In this document: positions 45,505 to 54,300 of the stretch, one piece after another
How the letters are laid out: every line of letters starts with the position of its first letter
Position numbering within the stretch: the stretch's first letter is position 1
Source of the DNA: Methanoculleus formosensis
GTDB lineage: Archaea > Halobacteriota > Methanomicrobia > Methanomicrobiales > Methanoculleaceae
Reading direction: 5' to 3'
Length of the DNA: 64,000 bases
Assembly: GCF_025384765.1 (NCBI RefSeq)
Contig: NZ_VHLL01000002.1
Span: forward strand, 310,001 to 374,000
Program-made: the position numbers and the translations under genes
The notes under the pieces: model-generated
The model's database searches: none
What the model was told of the DNA's origin: nothing
Seen by the model: only the letters and a program-made list of their open reading frames with translations

Positions 45505-47537
45505 CAGAGCCCACAGCGACCATCACTGATCGCGTTGGTGATTGGGCCGGGGTTCTCTCCCGGAAGTACACGATTGAGCTGGCTGAACTGAAGCGGCTCT
45601 GGCCGCACCAGCACTCCTTTGTCATTGACACCGACCGGCTGGCTCATTCTGGGGCGCTCGGCCTAACCCTCCTCACGGAACTGGAGAGGTCCCCGGATCG
45701 GAGTATCAGTGACATTAGGGATGCTCTGATTCAGCGGTGTCAGTATGAAGTGAGTTCCGGGCGGATTGACCCCGCACTCATAGAGGTCCGGCCCGCGAAC
45801 CACAACTACACCACCCCTATAGGCCGGATCCGGTCTGGGCACGCAAACACGCTGGTTTCACTTGATGGCATCATCCGGAGGGCTACGCAACCCATCGCGC
45901 ACATGACCCGGGCGGTATATCGGTGCCGCTCCTGTGGAGCCCTCACCGACCCGATCCCACAGGGTCGGCGCCAGGCCGAGGAGCCCGATATTTGCCCCAG
46001 GTGCGAGCGGAAGGCGAGAATGGACCTCATAAAAGAGAGGTCATCGTTCATCGACTACCAACGGCTACAACTAGCTGAGAACCCAGAGGGTGCCTCGTCT
46101 CAACCACAGGCCATCGATGTGGATGTGGTCGGGGACGTCGTCGGGGCGGTTCAGCCTGGGGACCGGGTTAGGATAACCGGGATACTCCGGACCCAACAGG
46201 AGAGGGCTGGAGTTCAAAATCTCCCGGACTTCAAGTATTATCTCGAATGCCTTTCGATTCGGACGGAGGAATTATCGTTTGAGGAGGTACGGATCGATGA
46301 GGCGGACGAGCGGAAGATCCGGGAACTGGCCGCACAGCCGAACGTATGTCACGTAGTGGGGCGATCGATAAGCCCCTCGGTGTATGGTCATGAGAGAGTG
46401 AAACGGGCGATCGGCCTTCAGCTGTTTGGAGGGGTGCGGAAGACGATGGCAGACGGAACCCCTCGGAGAGGGGACGTGCATGTCCTTCTGGTAGGGGATC
46501 CGGGTATTGCCAAATCAGTTCTTCTCCGGTATGCGGTGAAGGTCGCGCCCCGTGGGATCTACACGAGCGGTCAGGGAACCACAAAGGCGGGTCTCACCGC
46601 AGCAGCCGTGAAGGATGACTTCAGCGACGGCCGATGGATGTTGGAGGCTGGCGCCCTGGTGCTCGCCGACACCGGGATGGCCGCAGTGGACGAACTCGAC
46701 AAAATGAGCGACACCGACCGATCCGGGCTGCATGAAGCGATGGAGCAACAGTCTGTGAGCTTGGCCAAGGCAGGGATAACCGCCACCCTCCGGTCTCGGT
46801 GCGCCCTCCTCGGAGCAGCGAACCCGAAAAAAGGGAGATTTGATATGTTCGTTCCTCTCGCGGAACAGATCAACATGCCCCCGTCACTCCTCTCACGCTT
46901 CGACCTCATCTTCGTCCTGCAGGACGTAGCTGACCCGGAGGCCGATGCAAGGTTGTCACGGCACCTCCTTGGCAACCACCGGCAGCAGGCAGCAGACGCT
47001 AATGAGGATGTGATCCCTCCGGAGCTCCTCCGCAAGTGGGTCAAAATGGGAAGGGATCTCAACCCGGTTCTCACAGATGCGGCAGAGGAGGCTATCCATG
47101 CCTTCTACCTCGGTATGCGAAGTGGGGCGCAACGGAAGGGGGCCCCCCTGCCGATAACCCCTCGGCAGGAAGAGGGTGTGATCCGGCTGGCTGAAGGAGC
47201 AGCTCGGATGCGGCTCAGCGAAACGGTGTCTGCAGATGATGTTCGCGTAGCTATGACTTTAATGGATTCGTGCCTCCGCGACGTTGCCTACGACGCCGAA
47301 ACTGGGCAGTTCGATATCGACCGGCTGTATTCGGGCGCGAGTCAAAAGGATCGAGGCCTTGAGCGCGAGATCGAGGCCATGATCCAAGATGCAGAGGGTA
47401 AGATGAGAGTGAGTGCAATCTTTGAGTCGTTCATGGGTCGCGGTCACGGCCTCGACCAAATTGAGCGCAATCTGGCCCGGATGGAAAGATCTGGGTACTC
47501 TATTGCAAACGGAATGGTGTACCGAAACGAGAACTGA
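45501..47537 (+). CDS. mcm: MCM-family replicative helicase of the integrated element
   Basis: 678-residue AAA+ hexameric DNA helicase. N-terminal domain with zinc ribbon CRSC/CPRC (C142, C145, C165, C168) and OB-fold hairpin, then Walker A GDPGIAKS (332-339), Walker B AVDELD (395-400), arginine finger SRFD (465-468), and a C-terminal winged-helix domain (about 615-678). All catalytic motifs are intact. Its location in a foreign-looking element next to tRNA-Phe suggests that it replicates the element rather than the chromosome. Codon use is less GC-biased than the chromosome to the left. Confidence 0.93.
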   Translation: MTEPTATITDRVGDWAGVLSRKYTIELAELKRLWPHQHSFVIDTDRLAHSGALGLTLLTELERSPDRSISDIRDALIQRCQYEVSSGRIDPALIEVRPANHNYTTPIGRIRSGHANTLVSLDGIIRRATQPIAHMTRAVYRCRSCGALTDPIPQGRRQAEEPDICPRCERKARMDLIKERSSFIDYQRLQLAENPEGASSQPQAIDVDVVGDVVGAVQPGDRVRITGILRTQQERAGVQNLPDFKYYLECLSIRTEELSFEEVRIDEADERKIRELAAQPNVCHVVGRSISPSVYGHERVKRAIGLQLFGGVRKTMADGTPRRGDVHVLLVGDPGIAKSVLLRYAVKVAPRGIYTSGQGTTKAGLTAAAVKDDFSDGRWMLEAGALVLADTGMAAVDELDKMSDTDRSGLHEAMEQQSVSLAKAGITATLRSRCALLGAANPKKGRFDMFVPLAEQINMPPSLLSRFDLIFVLQDVADPEADARLSRHLLGNHRQQAADANEDVIPPELLRKWVKMGRDLNPVLTDAAEEAIHAFYLGMRSGAQRKGAPLPITPRQEEGVIRLAEGAARMRLSETVSADDVRVAMTLMDSCLRDVAYDAETGQFDIDRLYSGASQKDRGLEREIEAMIQDAEGKMRVSAIFESFMGRGHGLDQIERNLARMERSGYSIANGMVYRNEN

Positions 47538-47724
47538 TCTCAGGGAAGAAGAAGGCGCCATGCCTCTCAAAAACCACCTCTCCCCTGCCTTCCCCAATAT
47601 CAGATAACGGGGGCATCGTTTCAGGATGTCTCGAAAGGTGAAAGTTAGTGTTCACTCATCAAAGACAGGTCATCCGGGGATTAAAATCGCCAGTTTAAAG
47701 CATTGAAGCGATAAGGTGTTTCCT

Positions 47725-48126
47725 ATGGGTAAAAGGAAATATTATTCGCATCCCCATAGTTCGCACCGTGGTGAGTATCAGCCTCACAGTTATCGCCCTC
47801 ACGACCGGCATAAGGATAACCGGCAACCGAAGCAGAACCGGTCAACCCTTACAACAATATACCGAAGATTTGAGCGTTTCTCCTGGCGTCATCCAATTGC
47901 ATCTGTCGGGTTGTACCTATTTGTTGCCCTTGTCCTGTTCCGAATCGCGTTCCTCGACGCCTCGTTCGCGCCTTACACCCACCTTGACGAGATTCGTTTC
48001 TGGGTCGCTGTAATCGCTACGATAATGGTCGGCGTCGCGCTTTTATCAGCCCGTGCCTGGTGGAAACGGAATGTCCCAGACGTCAATATCCGGGGAACCG
48101 CGGACGTTACGTGGAGAAATAGGTAG
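47725..48126 (+). CDS. Small membrane protein with basic N-terminus
   Basis: 133 residues: a His/Arg/Tyr-rich hydrophilic start (MGKRKYYSHPHSSHRGEYQP), then two transmembrane segments (about 60-82 and 92-112) and a short tail. No family is recognised. ATG 47725 is preferred over GTG 47716. It is the last gene of the element before a stretch of hairpins. Confidence 0.55.
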   Translation: MGKRKYYSHPHSSHRGEYQPHSYRPHDRHKDNRQPKQNRSTLTTIYRRFERFSWRHPIASVGLYLFVALVLFRIAFLDASFAPYTHLDEIRFWVAVIATIMVGVALLSARAWWKRNVPDVNIRGTADVTWRNR

Positions 48127-48613
48127 CAAACCCATATTTTTCCAGTTGAATTTTGGAGTTATATCAAAGGAGCCACTGAAAGACGGTCAGAAACTCCGCC
48201 AATCGCGCTGTTCCGTCCACAAATTGCATTCGGTTGGAGTGCCAAAGATGCACCCATCACAACGACCTGTTTTGCTAGGACATAACGATCCGTTCCACAC
48301 AAATGTGGGGATGTCTTTGCCCTCCATTTTTGTGCCTGTGCCTAGTACCATGGTGGGGGATATTCTGTTAATATATTTTAATGTTTTGTATTCTGGGCGG
48401 GGGCGGAGCCCAGATGTCAAGAGTTAGCAGGGGCTCGCGGGGACACGCGGGAGCAGCGAGGCCGCCCCCGGTTTCAATCTCCAGAGGAAATTAGGTTCGC
48501 CTAAACTCAACTCAGATCAAAAGATAATATAGGGCCTGAACATGATATCTGTCTCTTTGCGTATAGTTTCCTAAGGAAATTTGGGGTTATATAAAGGCCC
48601 CACCGAAAGAAGG
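48127..48613. other. Gene-poor stretch with duplicated flank and possible right end of element
   Basis: Contains an imperfect 40-bp direct repeat (48149-48189 and 48577-48616) and a strong hairpin TCTGGGC/GCCCAGA at 48390-48412. CCCCGGTTTCAATC (48466-48479) resembles the tRNA-Phe T-arm. A minus-strand frame at 48187-48420 (77 residues) has no recognised family and may be a relic. Confidence 0.5.
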
Positions 48614-49684
48614 TCAATGACACCAGGCCGAGGCCACAAACGCCGCCAGCATCCCGTCCGCCACATCGGTTCCTCCCTGAGTCTCCAGAGCAAACAGGAT
48701 TGTTCGATCTGTGCGATCGCAATACCATCCTCCAAGATATCCTGCAATATGAACCTCATCTGGAGAGATCTCCTCATACACGGTGTCATACATGATCGGG
48801 ATATAGGTGACCGTGTGTCCGGTATCAAGAGCCCGCGTGTACTTCACACCAACGGCAAGGTTGGAGAATGTGGGATCCTTATTCAGATCGTTGATCCAGG
48901 TTGATAGGGCATCTGAGATCTCTGGGGTTTCTGTGCCCGAATACCACCAAGTAGCCATGATCGATTCGTGGACCCCAGAGTCCTGCACCGTCACCATACC
49001 GTCGTCGTAGGTATTCCAACCCGTTTCCGATTCGTCATCGTAAAGCCAGAGCCCTTTCGGGTACGAAAACGAGATACCATGCTTAGCATACGTATCCGTC
49101 GGGGAGTTTGCAGTTGAGTAGGTGTAATCGGACCATGCGGCAGAGGCCGTTGTGTATGAAGGGGTCTCTCTAGGAGATAGGGTGGGATCCATAACTACAA
49201 ATGCAGCAACGGAAGCAGCAACGAAAACCATTGCGAGGGTCAGGGCCAGCATTCCCAAGATCATCGGAGGATACCCCGGGGTGTCTGGCTTTGGGATCGG
49301 ATCAACCTTGAGGATATGCCGTTTGACTAGTTTTTTTATCCAGACCCAGAATAGAATGCCGATCACCGAGAAGATCAGGATCCCAAAACATTCGCCCATG
49401 AACCTTGCGGGATTGGTCGCGGGGAGCGATCCTACCGCTGCAATGACCAGGGAGGGGATGGTCCAAAATGCAATTGCCGCAAGCTCCGCTCCGGACTCCC
49501 AGAAGCGGAGGACATTTAAGAGGTAGGCCACGTAGAGCCCACAAAAGCAGAGGAGCAACAGGGCAAGCCCAAGACCCCCGATCACCTCTGATCCGGCAAA
49601 ACTTCCGATAGTGGCTATCAGGATTCCCGCCCCGCCTAGAACTAGCGACCCCAGGGCAACATTCTTTGGAGAGAATTGTGTCAT
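48614..49684 (-). CDS. Membrane protein with extracellular PsbP-like domain
   Basis: 356 residues: four hydrophobic segments near residues 8-30, 35-55, 68-88 and 98-118, a fifth near 145-168, then an extracellular domain of about 185 residues with AKHGISFSYPKGLWLYDD and VTVQDSGVHES, the look of a PsbP-like lipoprotein fold. Unknown function. It stands alone between the integrated element and the defence island. Its stop codon is part of a duplicated 40-bp segment. Confidence 0.6.
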   Translation of the reverse strand: MTQFSPKNVALGSLVLGGAGILIATIGSFAGSEVIGGLGLALLLLCFCGLYVAYLLNVLRFWESGAELAAIAFWTIPSLVIAAVGSLPATNPARFMGECFGILIFSVIGILFWVWIKKLVKRHILKVDPIPKPDTPGYPPMILGMLALTLAMVFVAASVAAFVVMDPTLSPRETPSYTTASAAWSDYTYSTANSPTDTYAKHGISFSYPKGLWLYDDESETGWNTYDDGMVTVQDSGVHESIMATWWYSGTETPEISDALSTWINDLNKDPTFSNLAVGVKYTRALDTGHTVTYIPIMYDTVYEEISPDEVHIAGYLGGWYCDRTDRTILFALETQGGTDVADGMLAAFVASAWCH

Positions 49685-50227
49685 TTAATTGTGCGAGGTA
49701 TTAATGTATTATATATTTTGTGTTTTGCATATATTCGTGTAAAGAGCGCTATATTGATAGTATAACTCAAAAATCCTCACCCTCCGCAGAGAGAGTTTGT
49801 GGTATCTTACTCATACCTGGCAGGGTGTCTACGGTGGGTGGCAGCGGGTGCCCAGAGTTGGTCTGGATATACCTTGCCCTGCAACGCACCTCAGTGCAGG
49901 CGAAACCCCCTCGATCCTATTCCTTGGTCGATTCTAAAAAGATCCGCGGCCATATCCCCATAGCGAGGCCACCCCTCGGCCGCATTTCCTGCTCCACAGG
50001 TAGAAGACAATCAATGAGCATCTGGGAGAGCGTCAGCAGATAAGAAGGTGCAAAAATCTTCCGGTCTACTGCCCAGAGCGGAAATCGTTGCCAGCCTCCC
50101 ACCTTCCAATGTATTGGGCCACAGGTTTGCTCTCAGAAACTATTGTTCTGCATATGCAACATAATTCACTCCAGGGAAGATTCGAAAGACTCTTCTTACA
50201 CAAGTTGAACCTTCCATCTGTTGTATT
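49685..50227. other. Gene-free stretch left of the defence island
   Basis: About 540 bases. The 49720-49770 part is AT-rich with TATA-like blocks. A minus-strand frame at 49917-50102 (61 residues, MGGWQRFPLWAVDRK) looks partly coding but has no family I recognise and could be a transposase relic. Confidence 0.4.
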
Positions 50228-53200
50228 ATGGCAGACATGCATGCGAATGACATTTTCAGCATAATAAAACCACGGGCAATCATAAAGGAGGGATCTCTTT
50301 TCCCCGAAGACGTTGAAGTTCTGACCGTAAGGTCGATTGGGGTATCCCTGAAGATAGAGGGCAAGGGTCGCAATTCCGGGCAGTCTTATACACGGTTTCT
50401 CAGCCCCCAACTCTTCGGCCAGATCGAGGTGTTCCCGGAGCATGAATCATTCAATGGTGACGCACACAAATTTCGGCTTGGAATTGAAGCACGGCGGCTG
50501 GGTCTTGCTTACGAATATGATCCATTTTTTTCCCTCTCAATAGCACGGATCGATCCTCTCCCCCACCAGCTGGAAGCAGTCTATGACTATTTCCTGAAGT
50601 TGCCCCGCATACGATTCCTCCTTGCCGATGATCCGGGTGCAGGAAAGACGATCATGGCAGGTCTGCTCATCAAGGAGCTGAAGATCCGGGGTCTTGTCAA
50701 GCGTATCTTGATCGTCACGCCCGCGAATCTCACCTTCCAGTGGATGCGCGAACTCAAGGAAAAATTCCGGGAGGATTTCAGTGTCGTGCGAGGTGAGATC
50801 CTCCGTGCGGCGTATGGATCGAATCCCTGGGATGAGCGAGATCAGGTTGTCACCTCGCTTCCCTGGATTGCGCGCATTGAAGATGCACAGCAGAGTTTGT
50901 TGAAGTCAAAGCGGTGGGATCTCATCATCGTGGACGAGGCACACAAAATGAGTGCCTCCTCAGAAGACAACAAAACGCTTGCCTACCGGATTGGGGAGGA
51001 ACTCTCCAAGATGACGGATCACTACCTGCTCATGACAGCGACGCCTCATAAAGGGGACAAAGAGAACTTCCGTCTCTTCCTTTCACTGCTCGATAAGGAC
51101 GTTTATGGGGACATTGAGAGCCTGGAGCGGGCGGTAAAGACACGGGAAGCACCGTTCTATCTCAGAAGAGTGAAAGAAGCGCTTGTCAACTTCCCGGATC
51201 CGGAGACGGGGAAAGTTACCAGTCTCTTCAGGAAGCGGAATGTGTACACCGTTCCCTTTGATATCGATGCCGATGAGATCGAATTCTACGACCATCTGAC
51301 TGCATACGTTGAGAAGCAATCCGTCAGGGCAGCGGCTGACGGTACCATCCGTGGCAGGGCGCTTGGGTTTACGATGGCAATGCTCCAGCGCCGTTTTGCC
51401 TCAAGCATCTATGCGGTACGCTGCACACTTGAGCGGATGTGCAACAAGCGCGAAGAAATCCTCCGTGATCCTGAAGCATACCGGAAGAAGGAGATCGACC
51501 GGCGTCTCCAGCGAGAACTGGACAAGCGTTTTGGTGGTGAAGAGGAGGTTATAGCCGATCTTTATGATGATGAACGGGAGCGGTTGCTGCTTGAATTCGA
51601 GGAGGCAGTCATCTCGTACAGGCCGGAGGACCTTCGGGAAGAGATATCTGACCTCTCCCTGCTTGTCGTAATGGCCAAACGCCTCGAAGAACGAGAAATC
51701 GAGACCAAGCTCGTCAAGCTCAAGGAGCAGCTGACCACCGAGGGCATCTTCACCGATCCCAAGATGAAGTTGCTCATCTTCACCGAGCACAAGGACACGC
51801 TGGTGTATCTGACCGAGAAGCTCCGTTCATGGGGGCTTACGGTCACGCAGATCCACGGCGGCATGAAGATCGGCGACCGCAATACGCCGGGCTCCCGGTT
51901 GTGCGCGGAGAAGGAGTTCCGGGACGATTGCCAGGTGTTGGTCGCGACCGAGGCGGCGGGCGAGGGTATCAACCTCCAGTTCTGCTGGTTTATGATCAAC
52001 TATGATATCCCCTGGAACCCGGTCCGGCTCGAGCAGCGGATGGGGCGTATTCACCGTTACGGACAGGAGAAGGACTGTCTGATTTACAACTTCGTGGCTC
52101 AGAACACCCGGGAGGGCAGGGTGATGGATAAACTCTTCACCCGGATCAGCCTGATCGAGGACGATCTCGACCCCGAGAGGACTGGGAAGATCTTTAACGT
52201 ACTCGGCGATGTCTTCCCGGCAAACCAGATCGAGCGCAAGCTCCGGGAGATGTATGCCCAGAGCCTTGAGGTACAGGAGATCATCTCCTGGATCACTGAC
52301 GAAACTGAGGCAGAGCGGTTCAAGCATATCACAAGTTCGACACTCGAAGGACTCGCCAAGACCCATCTCAACCTCTCTGCCATCATCGGCAAGCGGGAGG
52401 AGGCAAAAGAGCGCCGCCTTGTCCCTGAAGTGGTTGCAGATTTCTTTACCGCCGGCGGGAAGCTCTGCGGCCTCAGTCTACGGGAGATGAAGAACCCATC
52501 GGGGATATTCCGTCTGGGGCAGGTCCCGCGCCTGCTCGTCCCCATCGGCGAGACGCTCGCACCACAGTTCGGGACGCTGGGGCATGAGTACAAGGAGATC
52601 TGTTTCGACAAGGAGGTGCTCAAGGCCTATCCGAATATTGAGTGGGTCACTCCCGGCCACCCACTCTTCGAGACCGTCCGCCACTTTGTGCTCCGCGAGA
52701 CGGAGAACGATCTTCGTTCCGGAGCGGTCTTCTACGATCTGCACCGTGACATTCCGGCAGTCCTTGACGTCTTCTCGGCGGCGGTCACCGACGGTCTGAG
52801 CAATACGATGCACGAGCGTCTCTTCGTCCTGGAGCACGACGGGGGCGAGCATGCAAAAGTCCGCCAGCCGACGGTGTTCCTGGATGTTATCCCGGCAGAT
52901 GAACCCGTCGCAGTTCCCGATGTCCCGCTGCCCGACTACGAGGAGGTGGAAGCCCTGCTCTATGAGCGTGCCCTCATCCCCTTTCAGGAGGAGGTAGCGA
53001 ACGAACGCAGGCGTGAGGTGGCGATCATTCGCGCTCACCTGGAGACAAGCCTGCAGGAGCTGCTCATGCGGGAGAACTCCCGTAACATGGATCTGCACAA
53101 CCGGGAGCGTGCAGGGGACTCCGACCCGACGCTCCAGGCGCAGATTGCGAACTCCGATCGTCGTCTCGACGAACTCAATCGCCGCCTGAACGTCCGCAGA

Positions 53201-53716
53201 GCCGAACTTTCCAAGGAAGAAAGCCTCACGATCGGTGCCATCCGGCACTACGGGCGGGCGTGGGTGCTCCCCCATCCCGAGCGTAACGCGAACGGAATCC
53301 GGCGCATGCGCCGCGACGATGCGATCGAGCGGATTGCCGTCGATGCCGTGATCGCCTATGAGAATGCGCGTGGCTATGAGGTGGAGAGCGTTGAGGATCA
53401 GAACTGCGGCTATGACCTGAAATCCCGGAGGTTCGATCCCGACAATCCCGATACCGCGGTGGATCTCCGGTTTATCGAGGTGAAGGGGCGATCCGGCGTG
53501 GACGACGTCTTCCTCTCCGTCAATGAGTACAGGACGGCGGTGCGGCAGAAGGAGGACTACTGGCTCTACGTCGTCTACAACTGCGCGACACCCAACCCCG
53601 AGGTCTACCCGATCCGCAATCCCGCGACGATGGGATGGGAGCCGGTGGTGAAGGTGGAGCACTACCATGCGAACGCACGGGACATTCTGGGTGCAAGTGA
53701 AAAACTAAAGAAATAA
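50228..53716 (+). CDS. SNF2-type helicase with DUF3883 nuclease-like domain (DISARM DrmD-like)
   Basis: 1162-residue DNA translocase. Walker A DDPGAGKT (134-141), DEAH (236-239), TATPHKGD, the second RecA domain with VATEAAGEGINLQF and HRYGQEKD, then a long helical region and a C-terminal DUF3883 domain with GYDLKSRR and FIEVKGRSG, a PD-(D/E)xK-like pattern. The architecture is that of DrmD of class 1 DISARM and related anti-phage systems that pair a helicase with a DNA methylase. It likely remodels or scans incoming DNA. First gene of the defence island. Confidence 0.88.
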   Translation: MADMHANDIFSIIKPRAIIKEGSLFPEDVEVLTVRSIGVSLKIEGKGRNSGQSYTRFLSPQLFGQIEVFPEHESFNGDAHKFRLGIEARRLGLAYEYDPFFSLSIARIDPLPHQLEAVYDYFLKLPRIRFLLADDPGAGKTIMAGLLIKELKIRGLVKRILIVTPANLTFQWMRELKEKFREDFSVVRGEILRAAYGSNPWDERDQVVTSLPWIARIEDAQQSLLKSKRWDLIIVDEAHKMSASSEDNKTLAYRIGEELSKMTDHYLLMTATPHKGDKENFRLFLSLLDKDVYGDIESLERAVKTREAPFYLRRVKEALVNFPDPETGKVTSLFRKRNVYTVPFDIDADEIEFYDHLTAYVEKQSVRAAADGTIRGRALGFTMAMLQRRFASSIYAVRCTLERMCNKREEILRDPEAYRKKEIDRRLQRELDKRFGGEEEVIADLYDDERERLLLEFEEAVISYRPEDLREEISDLSLLVVMAKRLEEREIETKLVKLKEQLTTEGIFTDPKMKLLIFTEHKDTLVYLTEKLRSWGLTVTQIHGGMKIGDRNTPGSRLCAEKEFRDDCQVLVATEAAGEGINLQFCWFMINYDIPWNPVRLEQRMGRIHRYGQEKDCLIYNFVAQNTREGRVMDKLFTRISLIEDDLDPERTGKIFNVLGDVFPANQIERKLREMYAQSLEVQEIISWITDETEAERFKHITSSTLEGLAKTHLNLSAIIGKREEAKERRLVPEVVADFFTAGGKLCGLSLREMKNPSGIFRLGQVPRLLVPIGETLAPQFGTLGHEYKEICFDKEVLKAYPNIEWVTPGHPLFETVRHFVLRETENDLRSGAVFYDLHRDIPAVLDVFSAAVTDGLSNTMHERLFVLEHDGGEHAKVRQPTVFLDVIPADEPVAVPDVPLPDYEEVEALLYERALIPFQEEVANERRREVAIIRAHLETSLQELLMRENSRNMDLHNRERAGDSDPTLQAQIANSDRRLDELNRRLNVRRAELSKEESLTIGAIRHYGRAWVLPHPERNANGIRRMRRDDAIERIAVDAVIAYENARGYEVESVEDQNCGYDLKSRRFDPDNPDTAVDLRFIEVKGRSGVDDVFLSVNEYRTAVRQKEDYWLYVVYNCATPNPEVYPIRNPATMGWEPVVKVEHYHANARDILGASEKLKK

Positions 53717-53721
53717 TTACA

Positions 53722-54066
53722 GACCTCCACTCGTCCATGCTCAAGCAGGATCCGATAGATCGTATTGTGGGGAATATGCATCCTATACTCCTCTTCGATC
53801 TTCTTCTCGAGATGTGTGGGGCCGAGAGAATACTGGTCCTGAGCGGCCAGGACGAGAGTTTCAGTCTCGTGCGGGATCTGAGCAGGCTTTCTTCCCGGCG
53901 CTTGTGGATAGGGATACAAGCCGGTCTGCCGATACGCTGCGATAATCTGGTAGATTCTTTGCCTGCTGACGTGATGATAGTCCGCAAGGTCACGAATAGG
54001 CCGCCCTCTCTTCCACTGACGAGTGATACTTCGGATATCCCGGTCGGAGAGTTTGCTCACAGCCAT
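53722..54066 (-). pseudogene. IS481-like transposase, N-terminal fragment
   Basis: About 115 residues from MAVSKLSDRDIRSITRQWKR with HTH (PIRDLADYHHVSRQRIYQII), PGRKPA linker and HLEKKIEEEYRMHIPHNTIY, the N-terminal DNA-binding part of an archaeal IS481-type transposase. The catalytic DDE domain is missing; homology stops next to the end of the helicase gene. It is a decayed insertion that split the island. Confidence 0.75.
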
Positions 54067-54230
54067 ATATAAATCTGGTGTCAAATGATTTCGGGGTACT
54101 ACACCTCAAATTCCAATCAGAAAACCATAACAAGGAAATGATATCATCTGGATTATGAGAATTGAAATATCGTGAGCATCAATTCATCATCGATCACCGA
54201 AGAAATGTCTGGAAAAGGATGCCTGTAGTT

Positions 54231-54275
54231 GTGAGTTCTCACGACGATGTCGTCGTTTGGGGGATAAATAATATC
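54231..54275 (+). promoter_or_regulatory. Palindromic operator and TATA box of the SIR2-STAND gene
   Basis: GTGAGTTCTCAC (54231-54242, perfect inverted repeat) is followed by the near-palindrome ACGACGATGTCGTCGT (54241-54256) and the TATA box GGATAAATAATATC (54262-54275). The TATA is 30-35 bases from GTG 54301, fitting a leaderless transcript. The palindromes could bind a repressor. Confidence 0.55.
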
Positions 54276-54300
54276 ACGGGTGTCTAGGGGGGCGGATGCC

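Noticed and set aside
47413-47607. Small ORF spanning the end of MCM
   Set aside because: Shadow frame of the winged-helix end of MCM, with no independent ribosome-binding site.
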